Below, one piece after another: positions 56,879 through 64,000 of a DNA stretch of 64,000 nucleotides; within the stretch, counting starts at the first letter, position 1, and each line of letters starts with the position of its first letter. A program made the translations under genes and the position numbers. A model generated the notes under the pieces. It made no database searches. It was given only the letters and a program-made list of their open reading frames with translations, and was not told the origin of the DNA. The DNA comes from Pseudomonadales bacterium (GTDB taxonomy: Bacteria; Pseudomonadota; Gammaproteobacteria; Pseudomonadales; Pseudohongiellaceae), in contig JAJDYJ010000019.1 in assembly GCA_022822865.1 (NCBI GenBank), positions 1 through 64,000 on the forward strand. The letters are read 5' to 3'.

Positions 56879-59569
56879 TCAGTTCCGCCCCAGTTCAAGC
56901 AATACGTCGTCCATGATCTTCGGGTCGCCGGACTCGGCGCCGCTGAAAAACCATTCGCTGGGCTCGGGCCGGATGTCGGTGTAGTCGCCTTCGGCCGTCG
57001 ACTCCCACGTGGTCACGTAGACGCGGCTTCCCGTCCAGTCATCGACTCCAAGCGCGGCTCCTTCGTAAAACAGCGTGATGGTGCGGCTGTCCTGATCGGT
57101 GCTCAGCCGGGGCGAGACGCCGAGCTTGTCCCCCTGGCGGTTCGCGTCGCTGCCCGAAGCGAGATAGGTATAACTGTCCCAGCCGCGGGCGAAGTGCGCG
57201 AGGTCCCAATCCATGTTTTCCGGCGCGCTTGCGTCGAGCAAGGGCAGTTCCGTCGCGCCCTCCCGGCCGGGAAGGTCGAAGAAGATGGTCAGAAGAACAT
57301 TGTCGAAACCGTAGGGCGGCAACCAGGGCGTGGTGATCTCCGCCATGGTCACGGCGAGCTCCAGGTTGCGTCCGGCGGTTCGCGCGCTCACGGATTCGAT
57401 TTCGCGCTGACGCCCGCTCTCGGGTTGCAGCGGACTCACGTATTCTCCCGTGGGGCCGTAGGCGTCGTCCGGATCGTCCTCTATCCGGGCCGTCAACTCC
57501 GCATCCACAACCCGGGTCCGGTAGTTGACGCGCTCGGACATTTGATCGAATTCCGCCGAGTAAACCTGCAGGAAGCGGGATGCCTCACCGAGGTCGCGAA
57601 CCGGCACGTCTATCCGCCAGGCGCCCTGATCGTCCGCGGTGAATTCGGCCGCGCGGTCCAGGTTGCCGTTCGGGATCAATTGCAATGGCGCGTTGCCCTG
57701 ACTGACCGTGCCGCTGAGTTCGAAATCCCCGGTGAAAACGGCGCCTTCGATTCCCGCGGACTCGACCGTAATGTCCAGGTTCGCCGGCTGCTCTTCGAAA
57801 GTCACCGTTTCGCCGGCGGACCGCAGTACCACCGCCGCCCGCGGCGGCAGCCGCAGACTCAAGCGTCCCTCCGCGTCGGTGACAGCGGGTTGCGCCCCGG
57901 GTTCCGCAACAGGTTCGGCGAACAACTCTTCCAGGCGCTGAAACGGCGACGCGCCCACATCGAGCCGATGCGCGAACACGCTGTGATCGGCGGTGTTCAG
58001 CAAGACAATCACGCTTTCGCCCTCGTATTCGCGCCGGTAGGCCAGCACGCCCGGCCCGCTGGACTCGGACGCCAGCACTTCGAGACCGCCGCGGGTCATC
58101 ACGGGATGTTCCGCGCGCAAGGCGGTCAGCCGCTGAACGTATTGAAAGTACCCGGAATTCTCGTCGAAGGACCCCTCGGCGTTGCGAAAACCACCCGCGA
58201 ACATGGCCATGCGCGACTCCGGCAGGCCCTGTTCCGTGCCCTGGTACAGGATGGGAATTCCCGGAATCGTGAACAGCAGTGCCAGCGCCTGGCGGAAAGC
58301 CGCCGGATGCCCCGCCGCCAGGAATCGCGCCGTGTCGTGGTTGTCGATGAAGTTTGGAATCGTGAAAGGGTCCGGGTACAGCTCCATAAATCGTTCCAGC
58401 CGGTAGGCGAGGGAGGCGGATTCCACGCCCCGGGCCAGCACCCGGTTGATTTCATGGTAGAGAGGGTACCCGAGCATGGAATTCGTTCCCGGCAAGCCGT
58501 CCGTTTCCTGGTAGGCGATCACCTTGCGTTCGATGGCGTCGTCGTAAGGATCCGAGGCTCCGGTCACTTCGCCGAAGGTGAGAAAATGCGCCTTGCCGCG
58601 CTCGCGGGCATGAGCGTAGATGCCGTCGCCGTCGCGCAGGAAGCGGTTCCAGAACTCGAACGGAACCAACATGACGGTATCCATCCGGAACGCGTCCACT
58701 CCCACCTCGTCGATCCAGTACTTGTAAATCTCCTTGAACTTCGCGATTACCTCGGGGTTCTCGGTGTTGATGTCGTTGACCATGCCGAGCGAGTAGTAGT
58801 GTTCCTGGTAGGGGTCGGAAAAGTCCTGGATCGTCGGCGTCCAGTGGTAGATGTCCGCCGCGAAATGTTCGGGATTGCGCCGGTCGATCATGTTGAAAGG
58901 GTGTTGCACGGGCGTCGGCTGGTGGGAATCCGGCTCCAGCAGATAAAAGTTGCTGGCAGTGTCGTCGGGGTCGTATTCGCCTTCGAAGGCGAAGAAATTG
59001 CCGACGTGATTGGCGATGATGTCCTGGATCAGGTACATCCCCCGGCAATGCAGCTCATGGGACAGGCGCTTGTAATCGTCGAGCGTGCCGAAGTGGGGGT
59101 CGACTTCCTGAAAATGCACCGGCCAATAGCCGTGCCAGCCGGCGGCCTGATACGGCGTGCTCCACCACTGGTTGTACAGCGGCGGTGTGATCCACAATGC
59201 GGTCACGCCGAGCGTGCGGAGGTAATCGAGGCGATCGATCACGCCCTGCAAGTCGCCGCCGCTGAAGTGGCTGGGCCGGTCGGGGTCGAATTCGTCGTAG
59301 CCCTGGTCGTTATTCGCCGGATTGCCGTCGTCGAAGCGATCGATCATCAACATGTAGATGACCTGTTCGCTCCATTCGGGCGAGGCGACTTGCAGCAGCG
59401 GATCGGGACCGGCGGCGCAGGCTTCGGCGCCGGCCTGCGGCAGCGGATTCGGGGTGGTGGAAATTTCCCCTTCCGGCGCCGCCGTTCCGGCGCCGCGCCC
59501 GGTTGCCGGCTCGTCCGCGGAACACGCCGCCAGCGCGAGCAACACTGTCAGGGCTGCAATTTTGCGCAT
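56879..59569 (-). CDS. GH13 lipoprotein alpha-amylase with C-terminal beta domains
   Basis: The 896-residue protein has a lipoprotein signal (LLALAACS), a GH13 barrel (residues about 55-475; nucleophile region DAFRMDTVM, acid FGEVTG, IDNHDTARF), a beta domain to about 570, an Ig-like segment and a C-terminal glucodextranase-type domain (about 690-880). Most GH13 alpha-amylases have 450-650 residues. It probably acts on alpha-glucan at the outer membrane. It is divergent from the GH13 gene at 59696 and followed by a sulfatase gene. Confidence 0.9.
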   Translation of the reverse strand: MRKIAALTVLLALAACSADEPATGRGAGTAAPEGEISTTPNPLPQAGAEACAAGPDPLLQVASPEWSEQVIYMLMIDRFDDGNPANNDQGYDEFDPDRPSHFSGGDLQGVIDRLDYLRTLGVTALWITPPLYNQWWSTPYQAAGWHGYWPVHFQEVDPHFGTLDDYKRLSHELHCRGMYLIQDIIANHVGNFFAFEGEYDPDDTASNFYLLEPDSHQPTPVQHPFNMIDRRNPEHFAADIYHWTPTIQDFSDPYQEHYYSLGMVNDINTENPEVIAKFKEIYKYWIDEVGVDAFRMDTVMLVPFEFWNRFLRDGDGIYAHARERGKAHFLTFGEVTGASDPYDDAIERKVIAYQETDGLPGTNSMLGYPLYHEINRVLARGVESASLAYRLERFMELYPDPFTIPNFIDNHDTARFLAAGHPAAFRQALALLFTIPGIPILYQGTEQGLPESRMAMFAGGFRNAEGSFDENSGYFQYVQRLTALRAEHPVMTRGGLEVLASESSGPGVLAYRREYEGESVIVLLNTADHSVFAHRLDVGASPFQRLEELFAEPVAEPGAQPAVTDAEGRLSLRLPPRAAVVLRSAGETVTFEEQPANLDITVESAGIEGAVFTGDFELSGTVSQGNAPLQLIPNGNLDRAAEFTADDQGAWRIDVPVRDLGEASRFLQVYSAEFDQMSERVNYRTRVVDAELTARIEDDPDDAYGPTGEYVSPLQPESGRQREIESVSARTAGRNLELAVTMAEITTPWLPPYGFDNVLLTIFFDLPGREGATELPLLDASAPENMDWDLAHFARGWDSYTYLASGSDANRQGDKLGVSPRLSTDQDSRTITLFYEGAALGVDDWTGSRVYVTTWESTAEGDYTDIRPEPSEWFFSGAESGDPKIMDDVLLELGRN

Positions 59570-59616
59570 GATCGAAAGCAATAGCATATCGCCCGGATCG
59601 ATTCAAAACCCGCGTA

Positions 59617-59632
59617 ATGAATACGATTGCAG
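59617..59632 (+). promoter_or_regulatory. LacI-type operator between divergent GH13 genes
   Basis: ATGAATACGATTGCAG shares the first nine bases and most of the second half with the site upstream of the TonB receptor (ATGAATACGTATGCAT on its minus strand). It lies in the 126-base divergent promoter region of two GH13 genes, so one regulator could control both directions. Confidence 0.45.
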
Positions 59633-59695
59633 CCCGGTCGCAAGAACCGTTTTTGCCAATATACTCGGGTCGGATATACAGATGGCCCTTGAGAT

Positions 59696-61408
59696 ATGGA
59701 ATTGAAACACGCCGATAGCGGTTCCGCGCCGCGCCCCGTCGCGTCACGGTCGCCGCGGGACGGGTTCGGCGGCGCGGCCGGCGACTGGTGGCGCAACGCC
59801 GTGATCTACCAGATCTATCCGCGCAGCTTCCAGGACAGCAACGGCAGCGGCACGGGCGATCTGCGGGGCATCGCGCGCCGCATGGACTATATCGAGGCGC
59901 TCGGCGTCGACGCGATCTGGATATCTCCCTTCTACAAGTCGCCGATGAAGGATTTCGGCTATGACGTGAGCGATTACCGCGCCGTCGACCCGCTGTTCGG
60001 CAAACTCGAGGATTTCGACGCCCTGCTCGCGCAAGCGCACCGGCGCGGCATCCGCGTCATCATCGACCAGGTGCTGAGCCACACCTCCGACCGTCATCCG
60101 TGGTTCCTGGAAAGCCGGGAGAACCGTCACAACGACAAGGCCGACTGGTACGTCTGGGCCGACGCCAGGCCCGACGGCAGCCCGCCCAACAACTGGCTCT
60201 CGGTTTTCGGCGGCGTCGCCTGGCAATGGGAACCGCGCCGCGGGCAATACTATCTGCACAACTTCCTGGCGAGTCAGCCGGACCTGAATTGTCACAATCC
60301 CGCCGTGCGTCAGGCCGGGCTCGAAAACCTCGCGTTCTGGCTCAAGCGCGGCGTCGACGGCTTTCGGCTGGATGCGGTGAATTTCTGCATGCACGATCCG
60401 CAATTGCGTGACAATCCGCCCAAGTCCGAATCCCGCAACGAATTTCTCGCGGGCGGCCAGGCCGCGTCGCCCTACGCCATGCAGGCCCATGTCCATGACC
60501 ATACTCATCCGGACAACCTGCTGTACATCGAGGAGATCCGCCGGCTGCTCGACCGCTACGATGCGGTGGCCCTGGGCGAGATCGGCTCGGAACGCTCGGC
60601 GGACGTGATCGGCGAGTACACTCGCGGAGACCGGCGGCTGCACATGGCCTACAGCTTCGATCTGATGGGACCGGACGGTTCGGCCCGAACCATCAGGCAA
60701 ACGCTGGAAGGCTTGCAGAAGAAAGTCGACGGCGGATGGCACTGCTTCGCGATCGGCAACCACGACGTCGAACGCGTCGCAAGCCGCTGGACGGACAACA
60801 AACCGGACGCGCGGTCGGCGAAACTGTTTTCGATCCTGCTCGGCAGCCTGCGCGGCGCCTTGTGTATTTACCAGGGCGACGAACTCGGATTGCCGCAGGC
60901 CGAGGTGCCTTTCGAACGCCTGCAGGATCCCTACGGGATCAATTTCTGGCCGGTGTACAAGGGCCGGGACGGCTGCCGCACGCCCATGCCCTGGCAGCAG
61001 CACGCGCCATACGCGGGCTTTTCGGACGCGAGTCCCTGGCTGCCCGTGGACCGGCGTCATCTCGCGCTGGCGGCCGACACGCAGCAGGGGGACCCCGATT
61101 CCGTTTACGAATGCATCCGGGCGTTTCTGCATTTCCGCAAGAGCCAGCCGGCGCTGCTTCGAGGCGATCTCGATTTTCTGCCCGTGCGGCAAGACGTCCT
61201 GACCTTCGCTCGCTCCTCGGCCGAACAGACCCTGTTGCTCAGCTTCAATCTGAACGGCGAGGAACGCGCAATCGGGCTCGGACAACTGGATGCCCTGAAT
61301 GGCCGGCGCCTGGAGAAGCTCGACGTCGTCAGGGCGCCTCAGGGTTCGATCGCCGGCGGCGAACTCGTGTTGCCGCCGCGGTCGATGCTGATTGCCGAAG
61401 TGCGCTGA
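59696..61408 (+). CDS. GH13 alpha-glucosidase
   Basis: The 570-residue protein has no signal peptide and so is cytoplasmic. Hallmarks of the oligo-1,6-glucosidase/alpha-glucosidase group are YQIYPRSFQDSNGSGTGDL, DAIWISPFYKSPMKDFGYDV, DGFRLDAVN (nucleophile), LGEIGS (acid) and IGNHDVERV. It likely releases glucose from imported alpha-linked oligosaccharides. The LacI gene follows 75 bases downstream. Confidence 0.94.
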   Translation: MELKHADSGSAPRPVASRSPRDGFGGAAGDWWRNAVIYQIYPRSFQDSNGSGTGDLRGIARRMDYIEALGVDAIWISPFYKSPMKDFGYDVSDYRAVDPLFGKLEDFDALLAQAHRRGIRVIIDQVLSHTSDRHPWFLESRENRHNDKADWYVWADARPDGSPPNNWLSVFGGVAWQWEPRRGQYYLHNFLASQPDLNCHNPAVRQAGLENLAFWLKRGVDGFRLDAVNFCMHDPQLRDNPPKSESRNEFLAGGQAASPYAMQAHVHDHTHPDNLLYIEEIRRLLDRYDAVALGEIGSERSADVIGEYTRGDRRLHMAYSFDLMGPDGSARTIRQTLEGLQKKVDGGWHCFAIGNHDVERVASRWTDNKPDARSAKLFSILLGSLRGALCIYQGDELGLPQAEVPFERLQDPYGINFWPVYKGRDGCRTPMPWQQHAPYAGFSDASPWLPVDRRHLALAADTQQGDPDSVYECIRAFLHFRKSQPALLRGDLDFLPVRQDVLTFARSSAEQTLLLSFNLNGEERAIGLGQLDALNGRRLEKLDVVRAPQGSIAGGELVLPPRSMLIAEVR

Positions 61409-61483
61409 AACCGGGCTTTCGGGAAGTCATGTAGAATGTCCGCTTCCCTCAGCCAGTCTGAGCGTATCGGCGGAAACTCCCGA

Positions 61484-62512
61484 ATGACCCCGGAACGGAC
61501 CAAGGCAACGATCTTCGATGTCGCCCGCCGCGCGGGCGTCTCCATCAAGACCGTTTCGCGCGTGGTCAACAACGAACCCAATGTGCGCCAGCGGACCCGG
61601 GACAAGGTGCTGCGCTCGGTGCGGGAACTGCGCTATCTGCCTAATGCCGCGGCGCGAGAACTGGGCGGCAAGCGGTCGCGCGTTGTCGGGCTGATCTACG
61701 AAAACGCGCAGGAGTTCAGCTATCTGAACGACCTGTTCAACGGAGCGCTGCGCATTTGCGAACCCGCGGGCTACACCTTGCTGTTGCGCCCGCTGACCCT
61801 GCCCGATCCCGAGATAGTCGAGCACATCAGGCAATTCGCCCTGAATGCGCGAGTGGAGGGATTCGTGCTGCCCGCCCCCCTGGGCGACCTGCCGGAAGTG
61901 CCGGCCCTGCTGCGGGAAATGAAAATCCCCTTTGCGGCGATTACGCCCCGGGAACCGGCGCCGGACGAGATCAATATTCTCTGCAACGACGAAGCGGCGA
62001 GTTTCTCGCTAACTGAATTGCTTATCGATCAGGGCCACAGGGCCATCGGCTTCATCAAGGGCCATCCCGACCATGGCGCGAGCGCCAAGCGTTTCGCCGG
62101 ATACCGCCAGGCGCTGAAGAAGAACGGCCTGCCTTATTCGGCGCGCCTGGTGCGGCAGGGCTACTTCGATTTCGACTCGGGCCAGACCGCGGCGGCCAGA
62201 CTGCTCGACCTCCCGCAGCCGCCGAGCGCGATCCTCGCGAGCAACGACGACATGGCCGCCGGCGTGATCTTCGAAGCGCGGGGGCGGGGCCTGAACGTGC
62301 CTGGCGATCTTTCCATCGCGGGATTCGACGATACGCGGTTTTCCTCGCGCATCTGGCCGCCGCTGACCACGGTGCGGCAACCGATCGTCAGAATGGCCGA
62401 AACCGCGGCGGGCCTGCTGATCGACAAGCTCGACGGCAGCGACACGGCAAAGCCGGAAGCGCCGTTCGAATGCGAAGTGGTCATCAGGGAATCAACGGCG
62501 TCCCTCGCCTGA
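61484..62512 (+). CDS. LacI-family transcriptional regulator
   Basis: The protein of about 342 residues has the N-terminal DNA-binding helix-turn-helix TIFDVARRAGVSIKTVSRVV and hinge LPNAAARELGGKRS, then a periplasmic-binding-like sugar domain (GLIYENAQEFSYLNDL, ASNDDMAAGVIFEARGRGL). I chose the ATG at 61484, which places the HTH close to the N terminus; the ATG at 61436 adds 16 residues. It probably controls the adjacent GH13 and transporter genes through sites like those at 59617 and 62544. Confidence 0.92.
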   Translation: MTPERTKATIFDVARRAGVSIKTVSRVVNNEPNVRQRTRDKVLRSVRELRYLPNAAARELGGKRSRVVGLIYENAQEFSYLNDLFNGALRICEPAGYTLLLRPLTLPDPEIVEHIRQFALNARVEGFVLPAPLGDLPEVPALLREMKIPFAAITPREPAPDEINILCNDEAASFSLTELLIDQGHRAIGFIKGHPDHGASAKRFAGYRQALKKNGLPYSARLVRQGYFDFDSGQTAAARLLDLPQPPSAILASNDDMAAGVIFEARGRGLNVPGDLSIAGFDDTRFSSRIWPPLTTVRQPIVRMAETAAGLLIDKLDGSDTAKPEAPFECEVVIRESTASLA

Positions 62513-62543
62513 CACATTCTCCGGCTGTCCGGCCGACTTTCAT

Positions 62544-62557
62544 TGACAACGCTGTCA
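62544..62557 (+). promoter_or_regulatory. LacI-type operator upstream of the MFS transporter
   Basis: TGACAACGCTGTCA is an imperfect palindrome centred on CG, as in many LacI-family operators. It lies 47 bases before the MFS start and 32 bases after the LacI stop. Its sequence differs from the ATGAATACG sites, so it may bind a different regulator or be a weak variant. Confidence 0.45.
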
Positions 62558-62603
62558 GCTTGCTGGTAATAGAGGGGCCTGAGAACATTTTCGGGATTTC
62601 CAC

Positions 62604-64000
62604 ATGCCGGCAGAGCATACCCGGGCCGCGAACGCGGGCGGCGCCTATATCTGGCTGACCAGCCTGAGCGCGGCGCTGGGCGGATTCCTGATGGGCTTCG
62701 ACGCTTCGGTAATTTCCGGCGTCGTGGGATTCATCGAAGACGAGTTCCGCCTGAACGAACTTCAACTCGGCTGGGCCGTCGCTTCCCTGACCCTGACTTC
62801 GACCCTGGCCATGCTCGGCGCCGGTCCGCTCAGCAATCGCATCGGCCGCGTCGGCGTGCTGCGGGCGGCGGCGCTGCTGTTTCTGTTTTCGGCATTCGGC
62901 TGCGCCGTCGCGCCCGGCTATTCCTGGCTGGTATTGGCGCGAATGGTGGGCGGATTCGCCGTCGGAGCGGCATTGATCGTCGCGCCCATGTACATCGCCG
63001 AGGTCGCCCCGGCCGCTATCCGCGGCCGCCTCGTATCGCTGAATCAGCTCAATATCGTGATCGGGATTTCCGCCGCCTTCTTCAGCAACTATCTGCTGTT
63101 GCAATGGTCCGGAAGCGATTTTCCGCTGATCCGCCCCGAGCACCTCTGGCGCTGGATGCTGGGTGTTGAATCCTTGCCCGCCCTGCTTTATCTGATCGCG
63201 CTGCAATGGGTTCCGGAAAGTCCGCGTTGGCTGCAGTTGCGGGGCAGGGACGACGAAGCGCTCGATATTCTGGTACGCATCAACGGCGCGGACAACGGCA
63301 AGCGCGAGCATGAAGCCATCCAGGCAAGCCTGGCTGCCGAGGAGGCGGGGGCGCCGGCCGGGTTCGCGGAATTGTTGCGTCCGCATCTGCGTCTGGTGCT
63401 GCTGATCGCCCTGACCATCGGCATCGTGCAGCAGGCTACCGGCATCAACGCCGTGTTCTTCTATGCGCCGATGATTTTCGAACAAAGCGGTTTCGGCAAC
63501 GACGCCGCATTCCTGCAGGCAGTGCTCGTAGGCCTGGTCAATCTGCTGTTCACCGTCGTCGCGATTCTTTGCATCGACCGGCTCGGCAGGAAGCCGTTGC
63601 TGTTTACCGGCCTGGCCGGCATCGCCGTCTTCATGCTGCTGCTGTCCTGGACTTTCAACCAGGCCACTTACCAGTTGAGCGAGGACTCGATCGCCGCGGT
63701 TGCCGATGTGGAAATCCGGTCCGCGCTCGAGCCGCTTGGCGACCAGCGTTTCGACAGCGAGAACGAATTGCGCGAGGCGCTCGGCGATGCCGGAATCGGA
63801 GACGAAGGCGGCCTGGAATCGCAACTCGTGGCCGAAGCGATCAGCGTCGACACGACACTTGTCCTGGTCGGCATCCTCGGCTTCGTCGCCTGTTTCGCGT
63901 TTTCGACCGGTCCGATCATGTGGGTGCTGTTCGCCGAGTTGTTTCCCAACTACGTCAGGGCGGCGGCGATCTCCTTCGTCGGCCTGGTGAATTCCGGCGT
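62604..64000 (+). CDS. MFS sugar transporter, 3-prime end cut by the window
   Basis: This gene is missing from the ORF track because it runs off the window. Translation from the ATG at 62604 gives an SP-family (sugar porter) protein with helix 1 GFLMGFDASVISGVVGF, RIGRVGVLR, the loop motif PESPRWLQLRGRDDEA and QQATGINAVFFYAP. A hydrophilic loop of roughly 60 residues (about residues 360-410) separates two later helices. At least 465 residues are visible, and GPIMWVLFAELFP shows it is in helix 10-11 at the edge. It probably imports a mono- or disaccharide with protons. Confidence 0.92.
   Translation, partial: MPAEHTRAANAGGAYIWLTSLSAALGGFLMGFDASVISGVVGFIEDEFRLNELQLGWAVASLTLTSTLAMLGAGPLSNRIGRVGVLRAAALLFLFSAFGCAVAPGYSWLVLARMVGGFAVGAALIVAPMYIAEVAPAAIRGRLVSLNQLNIVIGISAAFFSNYLLLQWSGSDFPLIRPEHLWRWMLGVESLPALLYLIALQWVPESPRWLQLRGRDDEALDILVRINGADNGKREHEAIQASLAAEEAGAPAGFAELLRPHLRLVLLIALTIGIVQQATGINAVFFYAPMIFEQSGFGNDAAFLQAVLVGLVNLLFTVVAILCIDRLGRKPLLFTGLAGIAVFMLLLSWTFNQATYQLSEDSIAAVADVEIRSALEPLGDQRFDSENELREALGDAGIGDEGGLESQLVAEAISVDTTLVLVGILGFVACFAFSTGPIMWVLFAELFPNYVRAAAISFVGLVNSG

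Noticed and set aside
56765-59584. 939-residue plus-strand ORF opposite the large GH13 gene
   Set aside because: Antisense shadow with biased composition; the minus strand has catalytic motifs.
62484-63824. 446-residue minus-strand ORF at the window end
   Set aside because: It lies antisense to a clear MFS transporter that the track omits because it is cut by the window end.

Overview
The window looks like a chromosomal segment of a GC-rich gammaproteobacterium. Two blocks of housekeeping genes follow the order known from Pseudomonas and its relatives: rsmD-ftsY-rpoH-(DUF423)-thiS-thiG-trmB, and rpmB-rpmG / radC / coaBC-algC-argB-pyrE-rph-yicC-gmk-rpoZ-spoT-ridA-recG-ubiA. cmoA and cmoB, typical of Gammaproteobacteria, are also present. 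ftsE, ftsX and dut are missing from their usual places. The genus cannot be named from the sequence.

1-1.5 kb: the decayed remains of a type II restriction-modification system (a C5 methyltransferase truncated after motif VIII and a frameshifted GIY-YIG nuclease). 1.5-12.9 kb: a hydantoinase A-like protein, mutM, the rsmD-yheT-coaD operon, ftsY, rpoH, thiamin thiazole synthesis, and a translationally coupled run of tRNA-modification genes (trmB-cmoA-cmoB), then ribosomal proteins L28 and L33 with a clear promoter. 13-15.5 kb: an accessory patch with a membrane-anchored ankyrin protein, an orphan HicB-like antitoxin and a toxin/antitoxin pair with its own sigma70-like promoter. 15.5-32.3 kb: the second core block, interrupted between gmk and rpoZ by a DUF4143 ATPase that seems to be transcribed as a leaderless mRNA under a palindromic operator.

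32.3-64 kb: an accessory carbohydrate region. It holds a TonB-dependent receptor, a family VIII esterase-like serine hydrolase, three GH13 enzymes, one GH43 enzyme, two sulfatases, a MalFGK/binding-protein ABC importer, a LacI regulator and an MFS sugar transporter. Several redox enzymes are woven in: a flavin-dependent halogenase translationally coupled to a phytanoyl-CoA dioxygenase-like enzyme, a second such dioxygenase overlapping the ABC permease gene, and a cytochrome P450 overlapping the ABC ATPase gene. The likely job is binding, de-decorating, hydrolysing and importing a substituted (sulfated and perhaps methylated or acylated) alpha-glucan or mixed glycan; this is inference. Two promoter regions share a LacI-type site (ATGAATACG core), suggesting co-regulation. 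The region is split at 40.2-43.6 kb by a lower-GC island with a GHKL ATPase and an intact EcoRV-like restriction-modification system.

The least expected feature is a dispersed family of hairpin elements (17.56, 24.71 and 53.94 kb). Copies differ in sequence, yet the arms of each hairpin change together, so base pairing has been maintained. The small internal hairpins almost all display GGA in the loop, as in CsrA/RsmA binding sites. There are no tRNA, rRNA, CRISPR or insertion-sequence genes that I can see. No gene-free stretch exceeds 300 bases; bases 1-124 hold nothing recognisable.
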